64,000 nucleotides of DNA, from NCBI RefSeq assembly GCF_014269205.2, contig NZ_JABWRY020000001.1, positions 3,038,001 through 3,102,000 on the forward strand, in the 5' to 3' direction. The DNA comes from Pseudomonas kermanshahensis. GTDB lineage: Bacteria; Pseudomonadota; Gammaproteobacteria; Pseudomonadales; Pseudomonadaceae. The translations under genes and the position numbers were made by a program. Positions 1 through 10,740 of the stretch are shown here, piece by piece. The notes under the pieces are model-generated. The model was not told where the DNA came from. It did no database searches and saw only the letters and a list, made by a program, of their open reading frames with translations. Positions within the stretch are counted from its first letter, which is position 1, and each line of letters begins with the position of its first letter.

Positions 1-497
1 TGGTCCAGGTTCGGGTCCAGCTTGCGCTGTGCGTCCACCTGGTCTGGGTAGGCGGCAAAGGTGCCGGCCGCCACAGCCGGGCTGTCGACCACGGTAATGA
101 CCGCATCGACGGTGCAGGCGTTACGGATTTCTGGCCACTGGAAGGCCTGTACCAACGGCTTTGGCAGCGCCAGGCCACTGGTTTCGATGAGGATGTGGTC
201 AAGGTCGCCACGGCGTGCGACCAACTCGCGCATGACTGGGAAGAACTCTTCCTGCACGGTGCAGCACAGGCAGCCATTGGCCAGCTCGTACACGCGGCCG
301 CTGGCCTCTTCTTCGGTGCAACCGATGCTGCACTGTTTGAGGATCTCGCCATCGATGCCCAGTTCGCCAAATTCATTGACGATCACCGCGATACGGCGGC
401 CTTGGGCGTTGTCGAGCATGTGGCGAAGCAAGGTGGTCTTGCCCGAACCGAGGAAGCCGGTAACGATGGTGACGGGGAGTTTGGCCAGTGTTTTCAT
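1..497 (-). CDS. cobW: CobW-type GTPase, cobalamin biosynthesis (partial)
   Basis: N-terminal 165 residues of a COG0523 P-loop GTPase; the rest lies beyond the left edge. The start at 497 is followed by an early Walker A (GFLGSGKTT) and the GCLCC metal-binding motif (C-x-C-C) that defines the family. COG0523 proteins are metallochaperones, and the CobW branch is tied to cobalt delivery for cobaltochelatase in aerobic B12 synthesis. The insert before the metal motif (SIGCTEEEASGRVYELANG) resembles the CobW branch. A cobalamin riboswitch sits upstream on the same strand, which independently supports the B12 assignment over other COG0523 members (zinc, nitrile hydratase). An AAGGG ribosome-binding site lies about 8 bases before the ATG. 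Confidence 0.88.
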   Translation of the reverse strand, partial: MKTLAKLPVTIVTGFLGSGKTTLLRHMLDNAQGRRIAVIVNEFGELGIDGEILKQCSIGCTEEEASGRVYELANGCLCCTVQEEFFPVMRELVARRGDLDHILIETSGLALPKPLVQAFQWPEIRNACTVDAVITVVDSPAVAAGTFAAYPDQVDAQRKLDPNLD

Positions 498-610
498 GTC
501 GCGATGCCCTTGGCAAGATGGCGCGGGCATGCAGGACGAAAGCCACGGGCCAGGTCGGCCGGGCTTGTTCGCCACCGGATCACCCCGCCCGGTTGAAAGT
601 CGAAATCGCC

Positions 611-800
611 TCGAGGCAGGTCTCCTGGCTCGCACCGTACCTGCCGTGCTTTGAATAACAGGGCTGGAGGGCGCGACGCCTTCCCGCGCGCTTGCGCAGT
701 GGCTGTGTCGGCCCGTTGTCGGTGCTTACAGTTGCGGGGGCAGCCGCGGCTTGTACCGCGTTCCCGTCTTAGCTTCGGCCTGGCCGAAGAACCTCGAAGT
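611..800 (-). promoter_or_regulatory. Cobalamin (adenosylcobalamin) riboswitch
   Basis: Read on the minus strand, 770-723 holds the hallmark B12-box segments: GGGAAC, then a GGT..A..CCG stretch, then GCTGCCCCCGCAACTGTAA. Further 3', around 629-612, comes GCCAGGAGACCTGCC, the closing conserved block. The order and spacing match the AdoCbl riboswitch family. It lies about 110 bases upstream of cobW and points to it, so B12 should repress cobW expression. The exact ends of the aptamer and the expression platform cannot be fixed by eye. Confidence 0.93.
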
Positions 801-922
801 GGCAAGGCTACGCAGTGGCTGGCAGGTGGTCAACCATTGCCGTCGGCCATTGCGCGACAGACGCACAAGCAACGGCGCATCTACGCTACAGTTGCACCTT
901 TATCAACGGCCAAGGACGCCCT

Positions 923-1300
923 ATGCCGCTCGCCCCCGCCATCCCGGTACTGCGTATTTTCTCGGTCGAAAAAGCCAAAGAGTTCTACCTCGACTTCCTC
1001 GGCTTCAGCCTGGACTGGGAACACCGCTTCAGCCCGGACCTGCCCCTGTACGCGCAAATCCACCGCGATGGGCTGATCCTGCACCTAAGCGAACACCACG
1101 GCGATGCCACCCCGGGCTCGACCGTGTTCGCCCGCCTCGACGACCTACGCGCCCTTGAGCGCGAACTGCAGGCCAAACGCTACGGCTACGCCCGCCCCGA
1201 AGCCGAGCGCCTGGACTGGGGCCTGCAGATGCAGGTCCATGACCCGTTTGGCAACCGCCTGCGCTTCTGCCAGCAAATCGATGATGAGGCCGCGCAATGA
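923..1300 (+). CDS. Glyoxalase/bleomycin-resistance-like protein
   Basis: A 125-residue protein of the vicinal oxygen chelate fold. The N-terminal beta strand and helix (IPVLRIFSVEKAKEFY) lead to FLGFSLDWEH, and the C-terminal half ends in the usual HDPFGNRLRFCQ strand. The length fits the one-domain bleomycin-resistance/glyoxalase type. An in-frame ATG at 815 exists, but the domain begins at 923, so 923 is preferred. Its stop overlaps the next gene by 4 bases (ATGA), so the two are probably co-transcribed. The substrate cannot be told from sequence. Confidence 0.8.
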   Translation: MPLAPAIPVLRIFSVEKAKEFYLDFLGFSLDWEHRFSPDLPLYAQIHRDGLILHLSEHHGDATPGSTVFARLDDLRALERELQAKRYGYARPEAERLDWGLQMQVHDPFGNRLRFCQQIDDEAAQ

Positions 1301-1647
1301 AGGCCATGGGTAAGCGCGAAATGGCCCGTGTGGAGCGTGAGCTGGTGGTTTGCCTGACGGAGGCCTGCGAAACGGCCAAGGCAGGGTTCACCTGGCTCAC
1401 CCATCACCTTGACCCCGACAGTTTTCCTGCCAGCCTGCGCATTACCTGGGTATTTGAGCGCGAGGCAGACAAAGCTGCAGCGCTGGCTGGGGTGGCCAAA
1501 GCGCGGATGCTGGCGTTGACCTGTCAGGCGCTTGATGAAGTGGGGATACGGCTGGATCACCCGGCCTGGCATGTGCGCTTTGACAGTGAAGAGGCTTGTA
1601 GCCGTAGCCACGGCGGGGATTGGGGCAAGCGGTTGCGGGGGCGTTGA
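1297..1647 (+). CDS. Hypothetical protein, coupled to glyoxalase-like gene
   Basis: 116 residues, soluble, with no signal peptide or membrane segment. The family is not recognised. It has an N-terminal basic helix (GKREMARVERELVVCLTEACETA), a central FTWLTH strand and a basic C-terminus. It overlaps the glyoxalase-like gene by 4 bases, which implies translational coupling. Codon use resembles its neighbours, so it is probably a real conserved Pseudomonas gene. Confidence 0.6.
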   Translation: MKAMGKREMARVERELVVCLTEACETAKAGFTWLTHHLDPDSFPASLRITWVFEREADKAAALAGVAKARMLALTCQALDEVGIRLDHPAWHVRFDSEEACSRSHGGDWGKRLRGR

Positions 1648-1654
1648 TCTTCGC

Positions 1655-1702
1655 CGCCTATGAGATCGAGCGCCGCCCGCGCAGCGCTCGATCTCATAGG
1701 CG
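1655..1702. repeat. 48-bp palindromic intergenic repeat, copy 1
   Basis: Arms 1655-1673 and 1684-1702 are perfect 19-base complements (CGCCTATGAGATCGAGCGC) around a CGCCCGCGCA loop. The same element occurs at 24447-24494 with paired arm changes. It follows the 1647 stop codon and has only a short A-rich tail, so it looks more like a dispersed REP-like element than a classic terminator. Confidence 0.75.
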
Positions 1703-1859
1703 CTGAAAAACCCAAGGCCTACACCTCCCTCCCCCCACCCAATCGCACGCTGTTTCGTGACTGGCCGTTCCCGATCCGCGACGGATGTATTATCGTGGCG
1801 TGGTGCGCATATAACAGCAGCCCGAGCGATCGGGCATCTGCAAGACAATCGAGGGTGTC

Positions 1860-2879
1860 ATGAGTAACGAGAGCATTAACTGGGACAAGCTGGGTTTCGA
1901 CTACATCAAGACCGATAAACGCTACCTGTCCGTATGGCGCAATGGCGAGTGGGACAAAGGCACCCTGACCGAAGACAACGTACTGCACATCAGTGAAGGC
2001 TCCACTGCCCTGCACTACGGCCAACAGTGCTTCGAGGGCCTGAAGGCCTACCGTTGCAAGGACGGCTCGATCAACCTGTTCCGCCCGGACCAGAACGCCG
2101 CACGCATGCAGCGCAGCTGCGCCCGCCTGCTGATGCCACAGGTGCCGACCGATGTGTTCATCGAAGCGTGCAAGCAAGTGGTCAAGGCCAACGAGCGTTT
2201 CGTGCCGCCCCATGGCAAAGGCGCCCTGTACCTGCGCCCGTTCGTGATCGGCACCGGCGACAACATCGGCGTGCGCACCGCCCCCGAGTTCATCTTCTCG
2301 GTCTTCGCCATCCCGGTTGGCTCGTACTTCAAAGGCGGCATGAAGCCGCACAACTTCCAGATCTCCAGCTTCGACCGTGCCGCCCCGCAAGGCACCGGCG
2401 CGGCCAAAGTCGGTGGCAACTACGCTGCCAGCCTGCAGCCAGGTGCTGAAGCCAAGAAAGCCAACTTCGCCGACGCCATCTACCTCGATCCGCTGACTCA
2501 CACCAAGATCGAGGAAGTCGGTTCGGCCAACTTCTTCGGCATCACCGCCAACAATGAGTTCGTGACTCCGAAGTCGGCCTCCGTGCTGCCAGGCATCACC
2601 CGCCTGTCGCTGATGGAACTGGCGTCCTCGCGCCTGGGCCTGAAAGTGATCGAAGGCGATGTCGAGATCAACAACCTCGACCGCTTCACCGAAGCAGGCG
2701 CTTGCGGTACCGCTGCGGTAATCACCCCGATCGGTGGCATCGAGTACAACGGCAAGCTGCACGTCTTCCATGACCTGGAAAAAGTCGGCCCGGTAACCCA
2801 AAAGCTCTACAACGAGCTGACTGGCATCCAGAGCGGTGACGTCGAAGCACCGGCAGGCTGGATCGTCAAGGTCGCCTGA
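1860..2879 (+). CDS. ilvE: Branched-chain amino acid aminotransferase
   Basis: A 339-residue fold-type IV PLP enzyme that interconverts leucine, isoleucine and valine with their 2-oxo acids in the cytosol. Visible family features are the N-terminal YLSVWRNGEWDKG strand, LHYGQQCFEGLKAYR, and the lysine of KVGGNYAASL, likely the Schiff-base residue. EVGSANFFGI and GTAAVITPIG are cofactor phosphate-binding motifs. The length fits the longer BCAT-II type. An AT-rich TATTAT at 1788-1793 may be the -10 element. The gene stands alone and ends in a strong terminator at 2903. Confidence 0.95.
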   Translation: MSNESINWDKLGFDYIKTDKRYLSVWRNGEWDKGTLTEDNVLHISEGSTALHYGQQCFEGLKAYRCKDGSINLFRPDQNAARMQRSCARLLMPQVPTDVFIEACKQVVKANERFVPPHGKGALYLRPFVIGTGDNIGVRTAPEFIFSVFAIPVGSYFKGGMKPHNFQISSFDRAAPQGTGAAKVGGNYAASLQPGAEAKKANFADAIYLDPLTHTKIEEVGSANFFGITANNEFVTPKSASVLPGITRLSLMELASSRLGLKVIEGDVEINNLDRFTEAGACGTAAVITPIGGIEYNGKLHVFHDLEKVGPVTQKLYNELTGIQSGDVEAPAGWIVKVA

Positions 2880-2902
2880 GGCGCTTTGCAAGCCTGACAA
2901 AG

Positions 2903-2935
2903 GGGCATGCCAGATGATGGCATGCCCTTTTTTTT
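2903..2935 (+). terminator. Rho-independent terminator of ilvE
   Basis: A perfect 10-base stem (GGGCATGCCA, 2903-2912, with TGGCATGCCC, 2918-2927), a 5-base loop and a run of eight T. It lies 24 bases after the ilvE stop. Confidence 0.93.
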
Positions 2936-3037
2936 GGCTGCTGGGTCGGGCCCGAACCGCCAGATGAATTTTTCTTAAATCGCCGTTTGTCTATTCTTTG
3001 GCACAATCAAGCCTCTATTCGCCGCCCAGGAACCAGC

Positions 3038-3718
3038 ATGCCACGCGTACTGACCATCGAAGACGACGCCGTCACCGGCCAGGAAATCGTCGCCGAACTC
3101 TCCAGCCACGGCCTGGACGTGGATTGGGCCGACAATGGCCGGGAAGGCCTGGCCAAGGCGATTGCCGGTGGCTACGACCTGATTACCCTGGACCGTATGC
3201 TGCCCGAAGTCGATGGCTTGACCATCGTCACGACCTTGCGCAACCTGAAAATCGCCACGCCGATCCTGATGATCAGCGCCCTGTCCGACGTTGACGAACG
3301 CGTGCGTGGCCTGCGTGCCGGGGGGGATGACTACTTGACCAAGCCGTTCGCCTCGGACGAAATGGCCGCCCGTGTCGAGGTGCTGCTGCGCCGCAACAGC
3401 GTGCCTATGACCCAGACCCGCCTGCAAGTCGCCGACCTGCAGCTGGACCTGATCAGCCACGAAGCACGCCGCGGCGAGCACACCCTCAACCTGCTGCCGA
3501 CCGAGTACAAACTGCTCGAATACCTGATGCGCCACAGCGGCCAGGTGATCACGCGGATGATGATCTTCGAAGAAGTCTGGGGCTATCACTTCGACCCGGG
3601 CACCAACCTCATCGACGTCCATATCGGCCGCTTGCGCAAGAAGATCGACTCGCCCGGCCAATCGCCGCTGATCCGTACGGTACGGGGCTCCGGCTATGCC
3701 ATTGCTGAACCCGTCTAA
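3038..3718 (+). CDS. OmpR-family response regulator
   Basis: 226 residues. The receiver domain (about 1-115) has the acidic EDD cluster, the likely phospho-acceptor D52 in LDRMLP, and K in LTKPF. The C-terminal winged helix (about 130-222) shows LLPTEYKLLEYLM and the terminal RTVRGSGYAI hairpin. It is a DNA-binding partner of the overlapping kinase. The start at 3038 follows a CAGGA ribosome-binding site; the upstream ATG at 2987 would add a non-domain extension. The regulated genes and signal are not evident. The nearest relatives by style are the metal- or envelope-sensing CopR/QseB-like regulators, which is only inference. Confidence 0.9.
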   Translation: MPRVLTIEDDAVTGQEIVAELSSHGLDVDWADNGREGLAKAIAGGYDLITLDRMLPEVDGLTIVTTLRNLKIATPILMISALSDVDERVRGLRAGGDDYLTKPFASDEMAARVEVLLRRNSVPMTQTRLQVADLQLDLISHEARRGEHTLNLLPTEYKLLEYLMRHSGQVITRMMIFEEVWGYHFDPGTNLIDVHIGRLRKKIDSPGQSPLIRTVRGSGYAIAEPV

Positions 3719-5087
3719 GGGCTGGAGCTCGTCAACCAGCCGCTTGCTGGCGCTGTACAGCTTTCTGTTCGTGGCTTGGAGCAGCATCCTGATGGGGGTG
3801 CTGTACTTCGAGGTCTCCAGCTACCTGAACAAACTGACCCGCCATTCCATGCTGCAGCGCCAGCACCTGTTCGCACACATGAGCGGCAAGCAACTGGACG
3901 ACGCCTTGATTGCCAGCCAGGCGTTCGAGGAGCGCAGCTTCGATGCCTACGGCCTGTTCGATGCCCAGCTCAACCCGCTTGGCGGCCGCCTGCGCACGCT
4001 GCCTTCGGAGCTAGGCTTGGACGGCAAGGTGCATGAGCTCAAACGCTGCCTGGACGCCGATGACCCGCACATGCCACGCGACAGCTGCGACGCCGTGGCC
4101 ATCAAAGTGCAGGATGGCCGTTGGCTGGTGCTGGTACGGGACAATGGCTCGTTGTTCGTGGTCACGCGGATCATCCTGCATGCCCTGCTCTGGGGTATTT
4201 CCCTGACCTTGATCCCCGGGTTTGCCGGCTGGTACCTGCTGCGGCGCAGGCCGCTCAAGCGCATTCGCGCGATTCAGGCCCAGGCCGAGTTGATCGTCGC
4301 CGGCGACCTCACCCACCGGCTGCCGCTGTCAGCCCGTCGCGACGAGCTGGACATGCTTGCCGCCATCGTCAATGCCATGCTCGACCGCATCGAGCGGTTG
4401 ATGCACGAGGTCAAGGGGGTGTGCGACAACATTGCCCACGACCTGCGCACGCCGCTGACCCGCCTGCGCGCGCAGCTGTACCGAATCCGCCAGCAGAGTG
4501 CTACCGACTCGGCGCAGGCCGAGGCACTCGACCAGGCGATTGGCGAAACCGATACCTTGATGGCGCGCTTTCGCGGCTTGTTGCGCATCAGTGAACTGGA
4601 GGACCGTCAGCGGCGTGCAGGTTTTGTACAACTCGACCCGCATGATCTGCTGGTAGAGCTGCACGACTTCTACCTGCCGCTGGCGGAGGATGGCGGTATC
4701 CGCCTGGAACTTGCGCAGCCCGCGCAGCTACCGGCGCTGCACGGTGACCGCGAACTGCTGTTCGAGGCATTGGCCAATCTAGTGGGCAACGCTATCAAGT
4801 TCACCCCAGAGGGTGGCCGCGTGCGCGTGCTGGCGACGCAGGACGACCAAGGCCTGCACATCGCCATCGAAGACAGCGGCCCGGGAATTCCTGAAGAGGA
4901 ACGTACGGCGGTACTCAAGCGGTTCTATCGCAGCGAGGAAGGTCACCGGCACCCAGGTTTCGGGCTGGGCCTGTCGATCGTTGCCGCGATCGTCGACCTT
5001 CATGGGTTTGCGCTGGAGGTAGGCGCCAGCGAACTGGGCGGCGCCGGGCTGGTACTGCATTGCCCATTGATGGGGGCATCGAAGTAG
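3696..5087 (+). CDS. Sensor histidine kinase
   Basis: 463 residues, inner membrane. Two membrane helices (about 17-39 and 157-178) enclose a periplasmic sensor of about 115 residues with a paired-cysteine segment (KRCLDADD...DSCDA). HAMP follows, then HisKA with the phospho-acceptor H in NIAHDLRTPL, then HATPase with NLVGNAIKF (N box), EDSGPGIP (G1) and GFGLGLSIV (G2). The gene overlaps the response regulator by 23 bases, so the two are translationally coupled. Its last 88 bases also overlap the convergent AraC-type gene. Confidence 0.92.
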   Translation: MPLLNPSKGWSSSTSRLLALYSFLFVAWSSILMGVLYFEVSSYLNKLTRHSMLQRQHLFAHMSGKQLDDALIASQAFEERSFDAYGLFDAQLNPLGGRLRTLPSELGLDGKVHELKRCLDADDPHMPRDSCDAVAIKVQDGRWLVLVRDNGSLFVVTRIILHALLWGISLTLIPGFAGWYLLRRRPLKRIRAIQAQAELIVAGDLTHRLPLSARRDELDMLAAIVNAMLDRIERLMHEVKGVCDNIAHDLRTPLTRLRAQLYRIRQQSATDSAQAEALDQAIGETDTLMARFRGLLRISELEDRQRRAGFVQLDPHDLLVELHDFYLPLAEDGGIRLELAQPAQLPALHGDRELLFEALANLVGNAIKFTPEGGRVRVLATQDDQGLHIAIEDSGPGIPEEERTAVLKRFYRSEEGHRHPGFGLGLSIVAAIVDLHGFALEVGASELGGAGLVLHCPLMGASK

Positions 5088-5845
5088 CGGCTGGGCGCCT
5101 CGCCCAGCAAGCGCTTGAACACGGTCGCAAAGGCGCTCGGGCTGCTGTAGCCAAGCGCCATCGCGACGCGGGTGACCGGCTCCCCCTTGCCAAGCCGCAC
5201 CACGGCGTCCAGCAAGCATGCCTGCTGGCGCCATTCAATAAAGCTGATCCCGGTGTACACGCGAAACTGGCGCGTGAAGGTGCGCCGGCTCATGCAGGCC
5301 CAGTCCGCCATGCCATCGATGCCTGTTTGCAGCGAAGGCGCCGCCAGAAACGCTCTGCATGCCCGCGCAAGGCGCGGCTCCTCGGGGATCGGCGCATTCA
5401 GCGACAGCGCCGGCATGTCGGCAATTTCATGCAGCAGCAAGCCCATCAAGCAGGAATCACGCCCCTGCAGGGGGTACTGCGCAGGCACTTCGATCGCCTT
5501 TTCAAGCAGCTGCTGCACCAAAGGGGAAACCGCAAACACCTGACAATGCCCAGGCAACCCAACCCGCTCGGCGGCCTGCGGGCAAATATAGGCATTGAGC
5601 ATGGTCACCGGGCCACGCATCTGCATGGCATGGGCCACTTGTGCAGGCACCCAGATGGCCCGTAACGGCGGCACGGCCCAATTACCTGATTCGGTTGCAA
5701 CCGTGATCACGCCGCAAGCGGCAAAGGCAAACTGGCCGCGACCATGGCGATGCATCGGGAACAGTTCGCCGTCCGCAAAGGCCTTTCTCGTCACCACCAC
5801 ATCACAAGGCGTGTCGTCGTACAGCGTATCGTCAACGTAGGTCAT
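5000..5845 (-). CDS. AraC-family transcriptional regulator
   Basis: 281 residues. The N-terminal cupin sensor (MHRHGRGQFAFAACG, about 30-110) carries metal/ligand-site style histidines. Two C-terminal helix-turn-helix units follow: MADWACMSRRTFTRQF, and VTRVAMALGYSSPSAFATVF. The length is typical of the subfamily that controls an adjacent exporter. It is divergent from the EamA gene across a 113-base gap and probably controls it. After the AraC domain a Ser/Pro-rich tail of about 24 residues is read antisense to the kinase 3' end. Confidence 0.88.
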   Translation of the reverse strand: MTYVDDTLYDDTPCDVVVTRKAFADGELFPMHRHGRGQFAFAACGVITVATESGNWAVPPLRAIWVPAQVAHAMQMRGPVTMLNAYICPQAAERVGLPGHCQVFAVSPLVQQLLEKAIEVPAQYPLQGRDSCLMGLLLHEIADMPALSLNAPIPEEPRLARACRAFLAAPSLQTGIDGMADWACMSRRTFTRQFRVYTGISFIEWRQQACLLDAVVRLGKGEPVTRVAMALGYSSPSAFATVFKRLLGEAPSRYFDAPINGQCSTSPAPPSSLAPTSSANP

Positions 5846-5958
5846 GGCCTGATTTTAATTAGATTCGACCTTGAATTGAAAGCGGGCCAAACCGTTACCG
5901 CGGCATAGTGACTGAAGCGTCAAGGCGCACTGCCGCGACCTCAGAAGATTGCCAAACC

Positions 5959-6846
5959 ATGCACAGAAAACACCTGACCCTTGCCGTCCTGGTCACAGCC
6001 CTATGGGGCCTCAACTTCCCGATCACCAAACTGGGCTTGGCCCACGTCGACCCACTGCTGCTCACCGGCTTACGCTTCGCGCTGTGCGCATTGCCGTGGG
6101 TGTTTTTCGTCAAGCGCCCCAAGGTTGCCGTCCGCTGGTTAGGTGCCTACGGCCTGATCTTCGGCGTAGCCATGTGGGCATTGATCAATCTCGGCATCGC
6201 CATGGGTGTGCCACCGGGCAGCGCCTCGCTGCTGATTCAGTTCAGTGCATTCTTTACCCTGGCGTGGGGCTGCTTGCTGTTTCGCGAGCCCCTGACCGGC
6301 CCGCAACTGGTCGGCATCGGGCTGGCGGCGACCGGCTTGGTTGGCATCCTCGCAGCAAGCCCGGGCAAAACCACGACAACAGGGTTGCTGCTGGTCTTGA
6401 TCAGCGCACTGGCCTGGAGCATCGGCAACGTCATCATCAAGCTGTCAAAGGTGAAGGAAATCTTTGCCTTCGTGGTATGGGCCAGCCTATTTGCGCCAAT
6501 ACCCTTGCTGTCGCTCACGTGGTGGCTGCATGGCGCAACCCCGTTCGTGGCACTGGCAGCGCAGACGAATGCCGTCGTGGTCTTTTCCCTGGTCTTCCAG
6601 GTGTATGCCGCGACGCACTTCTGCTATTGGGGATGGAACTACCTGCTGCGCGAATACCCGGTGTCCACGGTAGCGCCGCTGTCGCTGCTGATTCCGGTAT
6701 TCGGCATCGTCAGCTCAGCCTTGATCGTGGATGAGGTGCCTAGCGGCTGGGAGTGGCTGTGTATTGCCCTGATTTTGTCAGCGCTGGCGGTTGGCATGAA
6801 GAAAGGGCGAGTGGTGCTGGGGAGAAAACCGCTGCCTGCTGCTTAG
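5959..6846 (+). CDS. EamA/DMT-family exporter
   Basis: A 295-residue inner-membrane protein with about ten membrane helices in two EamA repeats. The start LTLAVLVTALWGLNFPITKLGL is typical, and the second repeat opens near LLLVLISALAWSIGNVIIK. Family members export amino acids and other metabolites; the substrate here is unknown. An ATG at 5908 would add 17 polar residues, so the start just before the first helix at 5959 is preferred. The divergent AraC gene is its likely regulator. A paralogue of the same length lies at 36646-37533. Confidence 0.87.
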   Translation: MHRKHLTLAVLVTALWGLNFPITKLGLAHVDPLLLTGLRFALCALPWVFFVKRPKVAVRWLGAYGLIFGVAMWALINLGIAMGVPPGSASLLIQFSAFFTLAWGCLLFREPLTGPQLVGIGLAATGLVGILAASPGKTTTTGLLLVLISALAWSIGNVIIKLSKVKEIFAFVVWASLFAPIPLLSLTWWLHGATPFVALAAQTNAVVVFSLVFQVYAATHFCYWGWNYLLREYPVSTVAPLSLLIPVFGIVSSALIVDEVPSGWEWLCIALILSALAVGMKKGRVVLGRKPLPAA

Positions 6847-6854
6847 TGGCGTGT

Positions 6855-6884
6855 CGCGAAAGGGCTGCGTGGCAGCCCCTCGCG
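6855..6884. terminator. Hairpin between convergent EamA and cysS genes
   Basis: A perfect 7-base stem (GGGCTGC, 6862-6868, with GCAGCCC, 6872-6878) inside an outer GCGA/TCGC pairing. It has no T run in either direction, so termination here is inferred from its position between converging genes. Confidence 0.4.
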
Positions 6885-6891
6885 CCATTGA

Positions 6892-8274
6892 TCAGTCCGC
6901 CAAGCGCCAGGTAGTCCCGCCCTTGCCGTCTTCCAGCACCACGCCCATGGCGGTCAGCTGGTCACGGACACGGTCGGATTCCGCCCAGTTCTTGTCTGCA
7001 CGCGCCTGCAGGCGCGCCTGGATCAACGCTTCCACTTCAGCCGCATCGACCTTGCCTTCTGCGCCTGCACGCAGGAAGTCGTCGGCCTCCAATTGCAGCA
7101 CACCCAGCACATCGCCCAGCTCACGCAGGCGACCGGCAAGGCCCGCTGCCGCGTCCGGATCGCTGTCGCGCAGGCGATTGATCTCGCGCACCAGGTCAAA
7201 CAGCACGGCGCAGGCTTCCGGGGTGCCGAAGTCGTCGTTCATCGCCATGCTGAAGCGCTCGACAAACGCCTCGCCGCCCTTGGCCGGCACTCGTGGCAAG
7301 CCGCGCAGGGCGTGGTAGAAGCGCTCCAACGCGCCTTTTGCATCGCGCAGGCTGTCTTCGGAGTAGTTGATGGCACTGCGGTAGTGGCTGGCCACCAGCA
7401 GGTAGCGCACGACCTCCGGGTGATACTTCTCGAGCACGTCACGGATGGTGAAGAAGTTGTTCAACGACTTGGACATCTTCTCGCCGTTGATACGGATCAT
7501 GCCGCAGTGCATCCAGGCATTGGCGTACTGCTTGCCGGTGGCCGCCTCGCTCTGGGCGATCTCATTCTCGTGGTGCGGGAACTCCAGGTCGCTGCCACCA
7601 CCGTGGATGTCGAAGCTCTCGCCCAGGCAGCAGGTGGACATCACCGAGCACTCGATGTGCCAGCCAGGACGGCCCGGGCCCCACGGCGATTCCCAGCTCG
7701 GCTCGCCCGGCTTGACGCCCTTCCACAGCACGAAGTCGAGCGGGTCCTGCTTGGCCTCGTCGACCTCGATGCGGGCACCGATGCGCAGGTCTTCGATCTT
7801 CTTGCGCGACAGTTTGCCGTACCCGACGAACTTGCCTACCCGGTAGTACACGTCGCCGTTACCCGGCGCGTAGGCGTAGCCCTTGTCGATCAGCGTCTGG
7901 ATCATGGCGTGCATGCCCGCGATGTGATCGGTGGCACGTGGCTCCTGGTCCGGCGGCAGGATGTTGAGGCGGCGCTCGTCTTCGTGCATCGCGTCGATCA
8001 TGCGGGCGGTCAGCGCGTCGAAGGTCTCGCCGTTCTCGTTGGCCCGGTTGATGATCTTGTCGTCGATGTCGGTGATGTTGCGCACATAGGTCAGCTCGTA
8101 GCCGCTCTTGCGCAGCCAACGGGTGACCAGGTCGAAGGCCACCATGCTGCGGCCGTGGCCAAGGTGGCAGTAGTCGTACACGGTCATGCCGCACACGTAC
8201 ATGCGCACCTTATTGCCATCCAGCGGCTTGAAGGCTTCCTTGGTTTTGCTCAGCGTGTTGTAGATGTTAAGCAC
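6892..8274 (-). CDS. cysS: Cysteinyl-tRNA synthetase
   Basis: A 460-residue class I aminoacyl-tRNA synthetase. The HIGH-type signature is CHLGHGRS, the KMSKS loop is EKMSKSLNN, and the catalytic zinc ligands appear as CGMTVYD, the C of IECSVMS and HHENE. The length is standard. It lies 9 bases downstream of glnS on the same strand, so the two form an operon. Essential housekeeping gene. Confidence 0.98.
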   Translation of the reverse strand: MLNIYNTLSKTKEAFKPLDGNKVRMYVCGMTVYDYCHLGHGRSMVAFDLVTRWLRKSGYELTYVRNITDIDDKIINRANENGETFDALTARMIDAMHEDERRLNILPPDQEPRATDHIAGMHAMIQTLIDKGYAYAPGNGDVYYRVGKFVGYGKLSRKKIEDLRIGARIEVDEAKQDPLDFVLWKGVKPGEPSWESPWGPGRPGWHIECSVMSTCCLGESFDIHGGGSDLEFPHHENEIAQSEAATGKQYANAWMHCGMIRINGEKMSKSLNNFFTIRDVLEKYHPEVVRYLLVASHYRSAINYSEDSLRDAKGALERFYHALRGLPRVPAKGGEAFVERFSMAMNDDFGTPEACAVLFDLVREINRLRDSDPDAAAGLAGRLRELGDVLGVLQLEADDFLRAGAEGKVDAAEVEALIQARLQARADKNWAESDRVRDQLTAMGVVLEDGKGGTTWRLAD

Positions 8275-8283
8275 GACGGTTCC

Positions 8284-9987
<1,704 letters not shown>

Positions 9988-10236
9988 AGGATCCTTGAAT
10001 GCACGTGTCCGGCCTGGGTAGGCCGATTGAATCAAAGGGCCTATCATAGCCGAAGCAGTCAAGCTGCTGACAGCCGGGCTCGGACAAACTGGCGTGATTT
10101 ATCACGGCTTTTTGCCGCAGGCTGGCAAAATGGCCTGTGCGCGCCATTGTGTCGCGATCGCCTGATACTGCGTCAGGTGATAACCCGCGTACTGCGCACC
10201 CTAATTCCTTAATGCCTTGAAAGAGCGAATTTCAGC

Positions 10237-10740
10237 ATGTCCAAAGTCAAACTGAGCACCAACCACGGCGACATCGTCCTGCAACTGAACGCCGAAAAAG
10301 CCCCGCTGACCGTTGCCAACTTCCTGGCATACGTTGAAGCCGGTCACTACTCGAACACCGTGTTCCACCGGGTGATCAAGGGCTTCATGATCCAGGGCGG
10401 CGGTTTCGAGCCAGGCATGAACGAAAAGCGTGACAAGCGTGCCAGCATCCAGAACGAAGCCGACAACGGCCTGAAGAACGACAAGTACACCATCGCCATG
10501 GCCCGCACCATGGAGCCGCACTCGGCCTCGGCGCAGTTCTTCATCAACGCCTCCAACAACGACTTCCTCAACCACAGCGGCAAGAACGTGCAGGGTTGGG
10601 GCTACGCGGTATTCGGCGAAGTGATCGAAGGCCGTGAAATCGTCGACGCCATCGAAAAAGTCGCCACCGGTTCAAAAGCGGGCCACCAGGACGTACCGAA
10701 AGAAGACGTGATCATCGAGAAAGCCGAGATCATTGGGTGA
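10237..10740 (+). CDS. ppiB: Peptidyl-prolyl cis-trans isomerase B (cyclophilin)
   Basis: A 167-residue cytoplasmic cyclophilin. Signature segments are [13 protein letters not shown] (catalytic Arg), [13 protein letters not shown] and the [12 protein letters not shown] strand. There is no signal peptide, which fits PpiB rather than periplasmic PpiA. The stop overlaps the lpxH start by 4 bases, so the two are coupled, an arrangement common in Pseudomonas. Confidence 0.96.
   Translation: MSKVKLSTNHGDIVLQLNAEKAPLTVANFLAYVEAGHYSNTVFHRVIKGFMIQGGGFEPGMNEKRDKRASIQNEADNGLKNDKYTIAMARTMEPHSASAQFFINASNNDFLNHSGKNVQGWGYAVFGEVIEGREIVDAIEKVATGSKAGHQDVPKEDVIIEKAEIIG

Noticed and set aside
1719..2900. 393-residue minus-strand open frame opposite ilvE
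   Set aside because: It is the antisense of ilvE; no domain, and GC-rich codon bias keeps such frames open.
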